Assembly: GCF_003344345.1 (NCBI RefSeq) | Contig: NZ_QPIP01000034.1 | Span: forward strand, 1 to 14,430 | Direction: 5' to 3' | Source of the DNA: Wolbachia endosymbiont of Cylisticus convexus | GTDB lineage: Bacteria > Pseudomonadota > Alphaproteobacteria > Rickettsiales > Anaplasmataceae | Length of the DNA: 14,430 nt | Shown here: positions 6,730 to 13,739 of the stretch, piece after piece | How positions within the stretch are numbered: the stretch's first letter is position 1 | How the letters are laid out: the number at the start of each line of letters is the position of its first letter | Made by a program: the position numbers and the translations under genes | Notes under the pieces: model-generated | What the model saw: only the letters and a program-made list of their open reading frames with translations | Told to the model about the DNA's origin: nothing | The model's database searches: none

Positions 6730-8061
6730 CTACCAACCGTAAATAACATCTGGATAATTATGAGATTGAACTATAACTTGCTCAAGCATTAAACTGCTGC
6801 GTTTAGCATCTTTGCTATGATTTTCCTCAAGAACGTTTGTTCTTTCTCGTTTTATTTCCTCAATGAATTTCCCATTAATATTTTTAGGATCAATCATTTC
6901 TTCAGAATATATAAGATTAGTACAGTTTGTTTTTCTATAGTAATGCACGCCAAGATACACAACTAATAATGCAGCTATACCTGAGCCTATAAGAACTGAT
7001 AATCCTATGTTATTGGTTAAAGGGTTCCGGTAAAATCTTTGTGTATTATTAACACCATCTTGCACATACAGCAATAAAGGGAACGATATATTTAGAGCAA
7101 CTACGCCAGTTAATAATGTAGTAAATATAGGTCTATTATTAATTATGGACTTTATTTTATTAGTTTTACTAATTACTTTTTCATCAATATTGACGAAGCC
7201 TTTTTTAGATTCCCAAGCATTAAGTACAAAATTTGAATGAGTGCCATTGCTATATTCCAGCCTTACAGACTTTATAGCTTTATTTTCTGGTTGACACTTC
7301 AATACGTTACCTAAAACTTCATCTGCATTTTTTCCTTGATTTTGATATTCTTTGGTATTTACAAACTGTTTTATTCCAAGAAACATTGAACTAATTACGA
7401 GCAATGAAGCAATTGCAATAACTGGTATAATAGTATAGAGCGGACTGTTTGCAAAGAACGCGATAAATTTTGCTTTATCTTGTAAACACACTAAAGCTGC
7501 AGATGTGCCAAATGCAATAGCAGTTATACCAAAAATTATAACGCCTTTCTGCTGCATGGCATACTGCGCTTTTGGCCAGAATCTGTTTTTTTGCAGTTTA
7601 AATTCGCTATTTGTAGACAAAGACTTTTCAAAGCCATCTGTCTTATGTGGTGGTAGAGAAGTTGAACGTATTCTGTTTGTCTTTTTATTATCTCCAAGCA
7701 AAGATTTTTCAGAGCCATCTGTTTCATATGGCGATGGAGAAGTTAAAGATGTATCGCTATGCTGACTGAGCTTTTCAAGAAGATCTTTTTCACTTTTTTC
7801 TCTATCCCAGGGTTCATCAAATACTGTCCCTTGTGAACCTGATCTACTATGTTCTGAAATGGCCACATTCGATGCCTCTTCCCCTTCTTTATCAGAACTT
7901 GATTCGCTAACCGAACTTGTAGATTGTGAAATTTCATTTTCATCGGTTGTTTGTAACACTGTGTTTCTAGGTGCTGGTGTTGGTGGAGTTGCTGCACTAT
8001 TTTCACCCTCCGTTATATGAGAAATCGGTGTGGCATTATTTTCATTTACTAATCCATGCAT
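6730..8061 (-). CDS. Four-TM hypothetical protein with long disordered N-terminus
   Basis: A 443-residue protein. Residues 1-165 are polar and low-complexity (Ser, Thr, Glu, Pro), with a PPTPAPRN stretch and a 27-residue near-repeat in which PxxTDGxEKSL occurs at about 111-121 and 137-148. Four membrane segments follow in two pairs: about 173-193, 207-230, 312-334 and 352-373. The loop of about 80 residues between the pairs and the C-terminal 70 residues are soluble. No signal peptide is present, so the N-terminal tail and C-terminus should be on the same side of the membrane. Prolines in PPTPAPR could act as an SH3-type ligand if exposed to a host, but that is speculation. The gene follows nadK by about 90 bases on the same strand. 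I do not recognise a family. The open frame is clean, although other minus-strand frames are also open across the repetitive N-terminus. Confidence 0.8.
   Translation of the reverse strand: MHGLVNENNATPISHITEGENSAATPPTPAPRNTVLQTTDENEISQSTSSVSESSSDKEGEEASNVAISEHSRSGSQGTVFDEPWDREKSEKDLLEKLSQHSDTSLTSPSPYETDGSEKSLLGDNKKTNRIRSTSLPPHKTDGFEKSLSTNSEFKLQKNRFWPKAQYAMQQKGVIIFGITAIAFGTSAALVCLQDKAKFIAFFANSPLYTIIPVIAIASLLVISSMFLGIKQFVNTKEYQNQGKNADEVLGNVLKCQPENKAIKSVRLEYSNGTHSNFVLNAWESKKGFVNIDEKVISKTNKIKSIINNRPIFTTLLTGVVALNISFPLLLYVQDGVNNTQRFYRNPLTNNIGLSVLIGSGIAALLVVYLGVHYYRKTNCTNLIYSEEMIDPKNINGKFIEEIKRERTNVLEENHSKDAKRSSLMLEQVIVQSHNYPDVIYGW
7615..7745. repeat. In-frame tandem repeat (81-base period)
   Basis: Two copies of about 48 bases, starting near 7615 and 7696, share caaagacttttcaaagccatc-like sequence and end gg(t/c)g(g/a)(t/a)ggagaagtt-like. 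The 81-base offset equals 27 codons. They encode the repeated TDGxEKSL segments of the four-TM protein. Confidence 0.7.
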
Positions 8062-8151
8062 ATTCGCTCCAAAATTAATTACGATGCTCTTTAATTACGC
8101 GATAGTTATTAAAATACAGTAAATACTAATTTAAGGATAAATATGAAGAAT

Positions 8152-8937
8152 TTAGTATAAGAACTGCTGATCAAAGATCCTCTCGTCTAATGAGCAATCC
8201 TTATCAAAAAGCAGAGTGATTGTATTTTCGTGATCTTTTTGTATTTTTACCTGCGATATATCATGGAATTCTTTATAATCTGATACTACAAGTGCTGGAC
8301 GATTTTTTATGTCATTAATGTCAATTTGTACTATCGTGTCATTTGATATGAGCGCTCCATTCCAATGCCTTGGGTAGTAACTATTGATGGAAGTCAGTGC
8401 AAATAAATTTGAATTAAGTGGCAGAATTGGCCCGCCGGCAGAGAAGTTATATGCAGTGCTGCCTGTGGGAGTAGACAATATTATTCCATCTCCTCTGAAT
8501 TTTTCTACTTTTAGCTTATCATTAATGGTAATATTCGTCTCCACTATTTGATTTGCTTTTCTGAAGACATACACTTCATTTACTGCTATGTAACGGTGTT
8601 TTTTGCCACTTATGTCTGTGGCTTCCATTTTTAGTAAAGTTAGCTGAGTAGGGACTGCATGTTCTATATGATCAATTAGATCTTTAAAGCATTTATTCAT
8701 TAAAAACCCGACGTTGCCGGTATTTATTCCATACACATGTACATCTTTATTTCCTATGACGTAGTTGTGCAGAGTGCGTAGCATAAAACCATCGCCCCCA
8801 ATGACTATAAGTAGATCAATTTCGAACTTACTTTTTTCTGTTATATTGATAAAATTGAACTTCTGTAATAACTGAGATACTTCCTGGGACTTTGGTGATG
8901 TAGAAGCAATATAGCCTATATTTTTATATTTATACAT
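8152..8937 (-). CDS. nadK: NAD kinase
   Basis: NAD kinase phosphorylates NAD to NADP with ATP or polyphosphate in the cytoplasm and is normally the only source of NADP(H). The diagnostic GGDG is at residues 47-50 (LLIVIGGDGFMLRTLH), GINTGNVGFLM at 70-80, the conserved NE at 120-121 (AVNEVYVFR), and the second signature TPTGSTAYNFSAGGP at 156-170. The length of 261 residues fits compact alphaproteobacterial enzymes. The ATG at 8937 gives the expected short strand before GGDG. It lies 21 bases behind the rpmE stop, so nadK is probably the second gene of an rpmE-nadK transcript. There is no clear Shine-Dalgarno. Confidence 0.95.
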   Translation of the reverse strand: MYKYKNIGYIASTSPKSQEVSQLLQKFNFINITEKSKFEIDLLIVIGGDGFMLRTLHNYVIGNKDVHVYGINTGNVGFLMNKCFKDLIDHIEHAVPTQLTLLKMEATDISGKKHRYIAVNEVYVFRKANQIVETNITINDKLKVEKFRGDGIILSTPTGSTAYNFSAGGPILPLNSNLFALTSINSYYPRHWNGALISNDTIVQIDINDIKNRPALVVSDYKEFHDISQVKIQKDHENTITLLFDKDCSLDERIFDQQFLY

Positions 8938-8958
8938 GTTTGATAAAGAAGGAGAAAA

Positions 8959-9171
8959 CTAGAAAAGACTCCCATATTTATCATTAAACTTAGCTATTTT
9001 ACTATCCTTGTCTCCTGATCCGCTTGTCAAGCTTCCAGTCCATGCAGGGTGAGTAAGAGGATCTCTATCAAGTTTTATTCTTTGACCTTCCTTTCCATAA
9101 GTGGAATAAGTTTCAAACTCTTGACCGTCTGTCATGACTATAATAACTTTGTGATAACTGATTTCTGCCAT
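8959..9171 (-). CDS. rpmE: 50S ribosomal protein L31
   Basis: A 70-residue L31 of the large ribosomal subunit. The protein begins MAEISYHKVIIVMTDGQEFETYST and carries the L31 hallmark THPAWTG at about 40-46, then a C-terminal FNDKYGSLF. It lacks the CxxC zinc pair of zinc-type L31 proteins, like other rickettsial versions. It is the first gene of a likely rpmE-nadK unit. Its own promoter lies 29-57 bases upstream, diverging from fabD. Confidence 0.95.
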   Translation of the reverse strand: MAEISYHKVIIVMTDGQEFETYSTYGKEGQRIKLDRDPLTHPAWTGSLTSGSGDKDSKIAKFNDKYGSLF

Positions 9172-9199
9172 TGCTGCTTACAACTTTTTATCAAATCAC

Positions 9200-9228
9200 A
9201 TTCTAGTGAATAGGATTGATTTAGTCAA
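9200..9228 (-). promoter_or_regulatory. rpmE promoter
   Basis: On the minus strand, TTGACT (9228-9223) and TAGAAT (9205-9200) are separated by exactly 17 bases, each one mismatch from consensus. Transcription would start near 9193, about 20 bases before the rpmE ATG. The -35 overlaps one arm of the inverted repeat at 9214-9230. Confidence 0.65.
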
Positions 9229-9230
9229 TC
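9214..9230. repeat. Inverted repeat between divergent promoters
   Basis: Arms gattga (9214-9219) and tcaatc (9225-9230) flank a 5-base spacer. The repeat covers the rpmE -35 and lies just upstream of the fabD -35 (9245), a position from which a dimeric regulator could affect both. It may be chance in AT-rich DNA. Confidence 0.35.
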
Positions 9231-9244
9231 ATTATTGTGAAATA

Positions 9245-9273
9245 TTGACAAAAAATAAATAAAGTAGTATTAT
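9245..9273 (+). promoter_or_regulatory. fabD promoter
   Basis: TTGACA (9245-9250), a 17-base spacer and TATTAT (9268-9273) form a near-perfect sigma-70 promoter. Transcription should start near 9280. That is downstream of the upstream GTG at 9276, so the ATG at 9297 must be the start of fabD if this promoter is used. Confidence 0.7.
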
Positions 9274-9296
9274 TAGTGAAGAATGAAGAATTTATT

Positions 9297-10262
9297 ATGA
9301 TTTTTGCTTTTCCTGGTCAGGGCTCTCAATTTGTAGGAATGGGAAAGAGCTTATATGATGAGTTTTCAGTTGCAAGACAAGTATTTGATGAAGTAGATAA
9401 CATATTAGGTAGAAAGCTGTCTCATTTGATCTTCAATGGTCCTATTGAAGAATTAACCATAACAGAAAATGCTCAGCCAGCTATCATGGCAGTGTCAATT
9501 GCGACATTACGTGTTATGGAGCATGTGCTTGGTAGGCCCTTTTTTTCTGATTGCAATGTTAAATATGTTTGTGGGCATTCAGTTGGCGAGTATACAGCGC
9601 TATGTGCTGCAGGGGCGTTGACGCTTGAGTCTGCAGTTAAATTGTTAAAAGTTCGTAGCGAAGCAATGCATGAAGCTTCACTGAAATGTAAAGGTGGAAT
9701 GGTTGCACTACTTGGAGCAGAAATAAGCGAAGTAGAAGATATATTGAAATCAGTTCAACTTGATTGTGAAATTGCAAACGATAATGGTGGTGGGCAGGTA
9801 GTGGTAAGTGGTACTACAGAAGCTCTTGAGATGTTACCAGATTTGTTTAAAAGCTCGAGTGCGAAGAAAATGATTAAATTACAAGTTAGTGGACCTTTTC
9901 ACTCATCTCTTATGAAACCCGCTGATGAAAAACTTCTAGAATTTTTAGAGAGCGTCAACATAACTAGCCCTTCGATTCCTTTTGTATCAAATGTTACAGC
10001 TAAAAAGGAAAGTGATCCAGAAATCATAAGAGCTTTACTCGCTAAGCAAGTCGTAAGCAGAGTCAGGTGGAGAGAGATGGTTTTATATATGACAAGCCGT
10101 GGCACTAATAAATTTGTTGAAATTGGGCCTAACAAAGTTTTATCTAATCTAGTTAAAAGAATTATCAGTACAAAAAGCATAGGTAGTGTTAGCGATATTG
10201 ATAGCTTCTTTAATGAATCATTAATATTGGCAGCGAAAAATTTAAAAGTGAGTTTGAGTTAA
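9297..10262 (+). CDS. fabD: Malonyl-CoA:ACP transacylase
   Basis: FabD transfers malonyl from CoA to acyl carrier protein, supplying extender units for type II fatty-acid synthesis in the cytoplasm. With the ATG at 9297 the protein is 321 residues and begins MIFAFPGQGSQFVGMG, the standard N-terminus including the oxyanion-hole Gln. The active-site serine is in GHSVGEYTALCAAG (Ser95), the malonate-binding Arg in VRSEAM (Arg120) and the catalytic His in VSGPFHSSLM (His202). The C-terminal VEIGPNKVLSNLVKR is also typical. The frame is open to a GTG at 9276, but the promoter geometry places that codon upstream of the transcript start. The gene stands alone, away from other fab genes, and its downstream side is a transposon-rich region. 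Confidence 0.95.
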   Translation: MIFAFPGQGSQFVGMGKSLYDEFSVARQVFDEVDNILGRKLSHLIFNGPIEELTITENAQPAIMAVSIATLRVMEHVLGRPFFSDCNVKYVCGHSVGEYTALCAAGALTLESAVKLLKVRSEAMHEASLKCKGGMVALLGAEISEVEDILKSVQLDCEIANDNGGGQVVVSGTTEALEMLPDLFKSSSAKKMIKLQVSGPFHSSLMKPADEKLLEFLESVNITSPSIPFVSNVTAKKESDPEIIRALLAKQVVSRVRWREMVLYMTSRGTNKFVEIGPNKVLSNLVKRIISTKSIGSVSDIDSFFNESLILAAKNLKVSLS

Positions 10263-10330
10263 ATTGTATCTATTTTGTATTACCCAAGCAATATTGTATG
10301 GACATTGCGCTAACAAGAATGTAAGTTTGG

Positions 10331-10348
10331 GTGTCATTCCAGCGTGTG
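10331..10348. repeat. Half of a palindromic dispersed repeat at the IS edge
   Basis: gtgtcattccagcgtgtg reads like the left arm of a GTCATTCCAGCG...CGCTGGAATGAC palindrome that I recall as common in Wolbachia genomes. It stops exactly where the IS481-like inverted repeat begins, and the matching right arm is not found on the far side, as if the element landed in the palindrome and the other flank was later lost. Confidence 0.4.
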
Positions 10349-10375
10349 TGTAATAGTTTAGACTTGATCTGACAG
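10349..10375. repeat. Left terminal inverted repeat of the IS481-like element
   Basis: The repeat begins tgtaatagtttagacttgat and ends ctgacag, and is identical to the reverse complement of 11451-11477. Its inner atctgacag (10367-10375) recurs directly at 10385-10393, 18 bases inward. Confidence 0.9.
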
Positions 10376-10382
10376 GCATAAA

Positions 10383-11400
10383 TTATCTGACAGAAGAATC
10401 GACGAAGTCAAAACCGATATCAGAATCTGTTTTAATGTTATCAATATTTTTTTGGTAAGCAATATGCATACTATCAAAAAAGGTCTGCATAGCCATAGCA
10501 ATACTTACCTGAATGAGGTCTAGCTCTATTGTAAGAATGCAACCAATGATCGACATCTAACTGAAGCTCCTCCAAAGTACTATAAATCTTTTTCCTAAAG
10601 ATAATATTGTAACATTCATCTTGCATAGTTCTATGAAACCTTTCACATATACCATTAGTCTGTGGGGAATAAGCTTTGGTTCTAGAATGATCAATATTTT
10701 CTACTCCCAAATATAACTGGTACGCATGATTCCCTGGTTTGCCACAATACTCTGTACCCCGATCAGTTAAAATGCGTAGCAATCTGTTCATCAAAAAATG
10801 GTATAACTCTATCGTTGAGAAGATCTGCAGCTGTGATAGCAGTTTTCTCCGTATAAAGCTTAGCAAAGGCCACTCTAGAGTAGGTGTCGATAAAAGTTTG
10901 TTGATAAATTCGTCCAATACCTTTCTACATAATAGGTATCTTGACTACCTAAGTATCCAGTGTCTCAATTTCGCCATTGGCCTCTTTTTGTTCCTTAGTT
11001 TTTTCTAAAGCAGCAACTTGCTCCTCTGTCAAAATTATACCGTCTTGGACTACCTTCGCTTCTAGCGCTTTCAATCTCTTTTTAAAATTTTCAAGGTCGT
11101 TTCTTTGCCATATTCCCGCTAGCAGATATTAGAATTCCTTTTTTCTTTAACTCATTAGCTGCTCTTTCCTGTCCATATGCTGGAAACTCTACTGCTATTT
11201 TAACTACTGCTTCTTCTGTATCCTTTGGTACTCTATTGGCAAGTAATGGTTTGCTTTTGTTTAATGCTTTTTCTCCTCCTGTTTCGTACAGTTCTTTAAA
11301 ACGATAAAATGTATCTCTCGAATACTTTACATGCCTGTGATACATTCCCTAATTGTTTTGCAAGTTCTCCAACTTTGGTTTTAGTATTTTTTCTTCTCAT
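10383..11400 (-). pseudogene. IS481-like DDE transposase, multiply frameshifted
   Basis: The start is an ATG at 11400 with an excellent AAAGGAGT Shine-Dalgarno (11408-11415). Pieces in order: [19 protein letters not shown] then a break near 11333; a helix-turn-helix block ([20 protein letters not shown], then [14 protein letters not shown]) and the [16 protein letters not shown] motif; a break near 11090; a charged linker; stops and shifts near 10920-10955; the catalytic block with first Asp in FIDTYSRVAFA; a shift near 10770; second Asp in ILTDRGTEYCG; catalytic Glu in NGICERFHR; and RARPHSGKYCYGYA. A last shift near 10485 leads to a tail ending SDIGFDFVDSSVR. The DDE residues survive but at least five frame breaks make the gene inactive. 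Confidence 0.85.
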
Positions 11401-11450
11401 ATCTGACACTCCTTTAAAATTTATTTATATTTTTATCTTACTTTATTAAT

Positions 11451-11477
11451 CTGTCAGATCAAGTCTAAACTATTACA
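11451..11477. repeat. Right terminal inverted repeat of the IS481-like element
   Basis: Perfect complement of the left end, terminating actattaca. It lies about 50 bases upstream of the transposase ATG, so it probably also carries the transposase promoter region. Confidence 0.9.
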
Positions 11478-11480
11478 ATT

Positions 11481-11758
11481 ATGGCTATTGATAGGCGCAA
11501 ATCTGCTTATAGCGATCAAGGATCACAATACACCTCTAAAAATTATCAATTTTTACTGAGTACAAAAAATATTATTTCTAGACAAAGGTTATTGTTATGA
11601 TAATGCTGTTTCAGAGAGCTTTTTTAGTTCACTCATACTCATTGATACTGCACAACACTCTGCACAACACCGCAATATTTGAATATATAGAAATTTTTTA
11701 TAATAAACAGCGTAGACATTCTACGATGACGGTTGTCGATAAGCCTAAATTACTTTAG
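11481..11758 (+). pseudogene. IS3-family transposase (orfB) 3' fragment
   Basis: This is the C-terminal part of an IS3-type DDE transposase. SDQGSQYTSKNYQFLLSTKN (second catalytic Asp region) reads to near 11585. After a frameshift it continues KGYCYDNAVSESFFSSL, which holds the catalytic Glu. After another shift near 11680 it reads IFEYIEIFYNKQRRHSTM and ends at a TAG at 11756-11758. A short duplication (gcacaaca twice, near 11649-11670) lies at the second break. The 5' two thirds are missing, cut off exactly at the IS481-like right end. Confidence 0.8.
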
Positions 11759-11859
11759 CTATATCTCTGCAGCTAACTGCGCTAATAATGCTGGCATTAA
11801 TTAAAATTAAATATTAAGTCTTTATACTTTTATAGTAGCGTTAATATTGAGGTAATATT

Positions 11860-13101
11860 GTGGGTACAACTAAGATTAGTAAATTTCCATTTAATATAAA
11901 AGGTAAAGTGGCAAAACAACATGCCGAACCAATAGTTGAAAAAAATCTCTATACTATTTTAGGATTCAAAGATACAGAAGATTTTGAAAATAAGACAGGT
12001 AAGCTTGTTAATAAAAAAGTTTGGCAATCATTTGTTGACTGCTTTGCAAAAGAAATAGATTATGCAGCAACCGAAAAAGTTGTAAAAAATATCCTTTGTA
12101 ACATTGCAAAGAGTGATCGCGGTGATGTTTTTACTAAAGCTGAACGTCTAATATTAAATGAAAAACAAGGTGATAAAAAGAGAGAAAAAGCGATTAGAGA
12201 AGCTATTAGTATTTTGAGGAAAATCAATCCAGAAAAAGCCTTTAATGAACTTTCAGTAATGAAAAAACAAGCTGAAGATTTTTTACAAACCGATTTTTAT
12301 AAAGCTCAGAGTAAACCACTTCAAGGATTTGCTCCATCTGGTGGACAGCTCTTTGCGGAAGTTCTAAAATATATAGAAACACTAGAAAAATTAGCTGAAG
12401 TTAAAAAGGAAGAGCTAGTTAAAGATTTCTTGTTAAATCATGTTAGTTCATTGAATAAAAAGTATCCTAAATCACAAGGCAAAAGGGAAGATGCTATAAC
12501 AATACTATCAAGTGATGAGTTGAAGAATTTTTACAATAAAGGTGTAGAAGAAGGAATATTACAACCAATGGTATCTTACAAAGAATGCAGAAACCTGTAT
12601 AACCAAATGAAAAATGAATCCAAAAGTATAATTAAAAGAGAAGAACGGGAAGAAAATTTGAAGAAAATAGATAAGTCGATAGTCAGCGCAATTAATGACA
12701 TAAAAAAACATAGAGAAGCAATCCTTAACTGTAAAGACTTTCAAAGTTCTTACATAAAAGAGAAAAAAGAACATCCATTTAGAGGCAACGCATGTCAAAA
12801 AATGATTGATATATATCAAGGAAAAATTGCTGGATATCAGGAGAAAATTTGTCAAAACTTAAGCCAAATAAAAGCGATATTAAAAAGTGCGCCGCAAGAA
12901 ATGGATGATGTGGAAGAATTAGAGGAAATAATCGATGGTATGCATGAAGCGAAGCAGTTTGATGAAAATTGTGACTCAGCTTTGATTTGCTTATCGAATA
13001 TACAGAATAAGTTAGACGTTCAGCTGGAAAATCCCCTAACAGAACTCAGAGCTTCACACATTAACGTTAAAATTGAGCCTCAAAAAAAGGTTTCTACTTA
13101 A
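11860..13101 (+). CDS. 413-residue helical protein of unknown function
   Basis: A GTG start (11860) with GAGG eight bases upstream and a TATAGT -10-like hexamer at 11831-11836. The protein is hydrophilic, Lys/Glu-rich and predicted mostly helical. There is no signal peptide or membrane segment. Coiled-coil-like heptads are likely at about 245-300 (IIKREEREENLKKIDKSIVS) and 325-400. A short hydrophobic motif LYTILGF lies at about 30-36. I recognise no enzyme motif. It is the only open gene in the mobile-element region, which fits an accessory or effector-type gene. Its last residues (QKKVST) lie in DNA that, in another frame, encodes the end of a group II intron reverse transcriptase, so the natural C-terminus may have been replaced. 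Function is not assigned. Confidence 0.75.
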   Translation: MGTTKISKFPFNIKGKVAKQHAEPIVEKNLYTILGFKDTEDFENKTGKLVNKKVWQSFVDCFAKEIDYAATEKVVKNILCNIAKSDRGDVFTKAERLILNEKQGDKKREKAIREAISILRKINPEKAFNELSVMKKQAEDFLQTDFYKAQSKPLQGFAPSGGQLFAEVLKYIETLEKLAEVKKEELVKDFLLNHVSSLNKKYPKSQGKREDAITILSSDELKNFYNKGVEEGILQPMVSYKECRNLYNQMKNESKSIIKREEREENLKKIDKSIVSAINDIKKHREAILNCKDFQSSYIKEKKEHPFRGNACQKMIDIYQGKIAGYQEKICQNLSQIKAILKSAPQEMDDVEELEEIIDGMHEAKQFDENCDSALICLSNIQNKLDVQLENPLTELRASHINVKIEPQKKVST

Positions 13102-13211
13102 GAGACTCAGGGGTCACAAAAGAATAGCAAGACAATTTCTAGGAAAAGTGAGAAAGAGGTCTCCAAGTTATTTTTTATCATTGGACACTTGGGTTAGGAT
13201 CAAAAGGCTAA
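13082..13211 (+). pseudogene. C-terminal fragment of a group II intron reverse transcriptase
   Basis: The + strand reads KKRFLLKRLRGHKRIARQFL then GKVRKRSPS, then after a one-base shift LFYHWTLGLGSKG and a TAA at 13209-13211. The pattern KRLRGHK...A..FLG...R.SP.LF.HW..G is the familiar end of group II intron-encoded maturase/RT proteins. Everything N-terminal (RT domain and most of the thumb/maturase) is missing. The fragment starts inside the 3' end of the 413-residue gene. Confidence 0.75.
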
Positions 13212-13216
13212 ATAAT

Positions 13217-13290
13217 GGAAGCTGTATAAACCGAGAGGTTTTACAGTTTTGCGAGAGACTGGTGGGGAAGTTCCGCCGGTCTACTCTCCC
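13217..13290 (+). ncRNA. Group II intron 3' end: domains V and VI
   Basis: Immediately after the RT stop lies the catalytic hairpin: 8-bp stem AAGCTGTA/TACAGTTT (with one G-T), a single T, a 5-bp stem AAACC/GGTTT and a GAGA (GNRA) tetraloop, at about 13219-13249. Then comes domain VI, a stem AGACT-GGTGGGG / TTCCGCC-GGTCT (13256-13281), followed by ctactctccc. The A at 13283 is placed seven bases before the presumed 3' splice point at about 13290, as a branch point should be. The domain V hairpin is 31 bases rather than the usual 34; the three bases missing on its 3' side are those that form the bulge, so splicing activity is doubtful. Confidence 0.75.
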
Positions 13291-13673
13291 GATATACACT
13301 AAGTTTTCAGGTTCTTTTGTTTCTATAATTTTTGTGAATTTAGCACGATTTTCTTCGCTTCTTTCTTTGTACCCATAGGTCTTTTTTTCTCGTAAAATTG
13401 ACCTTTTTTAAAGCTCTGCTAATCGTTTGACAACTTATATTGCCCAAAAATTTAGCTATTTCTGATAGAGTTTTTCCACCGTGCTTTTTAGCAAATTCAG
13501 CAAACGCATTTCAGTCAATAATTTTGTGCTCCATTCCCCAGTTTTTTTGCGTCTTATCTGCCAACTCATATAATGTTGTTTTTCCTATTTTAAACCTTTT
13601 CGCTACTACTTCCTCCCTCATCTAGAGCTTGCATTGCTTTTTTCCTTAAATCGTAACTATATGTTGCTGGCAC
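13290..13673 (-). pseudogene. IS630-family transposase N-terminal half, broken
   Basis: A GTG at 13673 with a good AGAGGA upstream starts VPATYSYDLRKKAMQALDEG. A one-base shift leads to VAKRFKIGKTTLYE (helix-turn-helix). A likely internal deletion follows, then KTQKNWGMEHKIID, a TGA in place of Trp, NAFAEFAKKHGGKTLSEIA, ISCQTISRALKKVNFTRKK, a shift, and YGYKERSEENRAKFTKI...ENLVYI. It stops just where the first catalytic Asp (YIDES) is expected, because the group II intron tail begins there. The C-terminal catalytic half is absent. Confidence 0.8.
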
Positions 13674-13739
13674 TCTTACTTCCTCTTACTATAAATCTTT
13701 ATTTTATTATATTCGGACTATTATGGAAGATGCTATAAG
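13674..13739. other. Remaining upstream end of the IS630-type element
   Basis: AT-rich sequence between the IS630 transposase start and the IS5-type left end. It probably contains the IS630 terminal repeat, perhaps within ataatagtccgaa (minus strand), but its partner end is missing so this cannot be confirmed. Confidence 0.3.

Larger units (their letters stand above)
10349..11477 (-). mobile_element. IS481-like insertion sequence, transposase decayed
   Basis: An element of 1129 bases bounded by 27-bp perfect terminal inverted repeats (10349-10375 and 11451-11477), beginning TGT and ending ACA as IS481-type elements do. The only gene, on the minus strand, is a transposase with several frame breaks. 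No target duplication is visible (agcgtg on the left, attatg on the right), which suggests rearrangement at one side. The perfect repeats mean the ends could still be mobilised by a transposase from an intact copy elsewhere. Confidence 0.85.

Noticed and set aside
7536..7727. 63-codon minus-strand frame with repeated QMALK(N/S)LCL
   Set aside because: Its repeat is only the 81-base DNA repeat of the four-TM gene read in another frame.
7743..8006. 87-codon minus-strand frame overlapping the four-TM gene
   Set aside because: It is an alternate frame of the low-complexity Ser/Thr-rich N-terminus with no start signal or recognisable motif.
9276..9296. Seven-codon upstream extension of fabD from a GTG
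   Set aside because: The promoter at 9245-9273 predicts transcription starting near 9280, and FabD proteins normally begin a few residues before the FPGQGSQ motif.
13073..13378. 101-codon open frame on +
   Set aside because: It is not one gene: its first part is a group II intron RT remnant, and the rest crosses domain V/VI and the antisense of the IS630 transposase.
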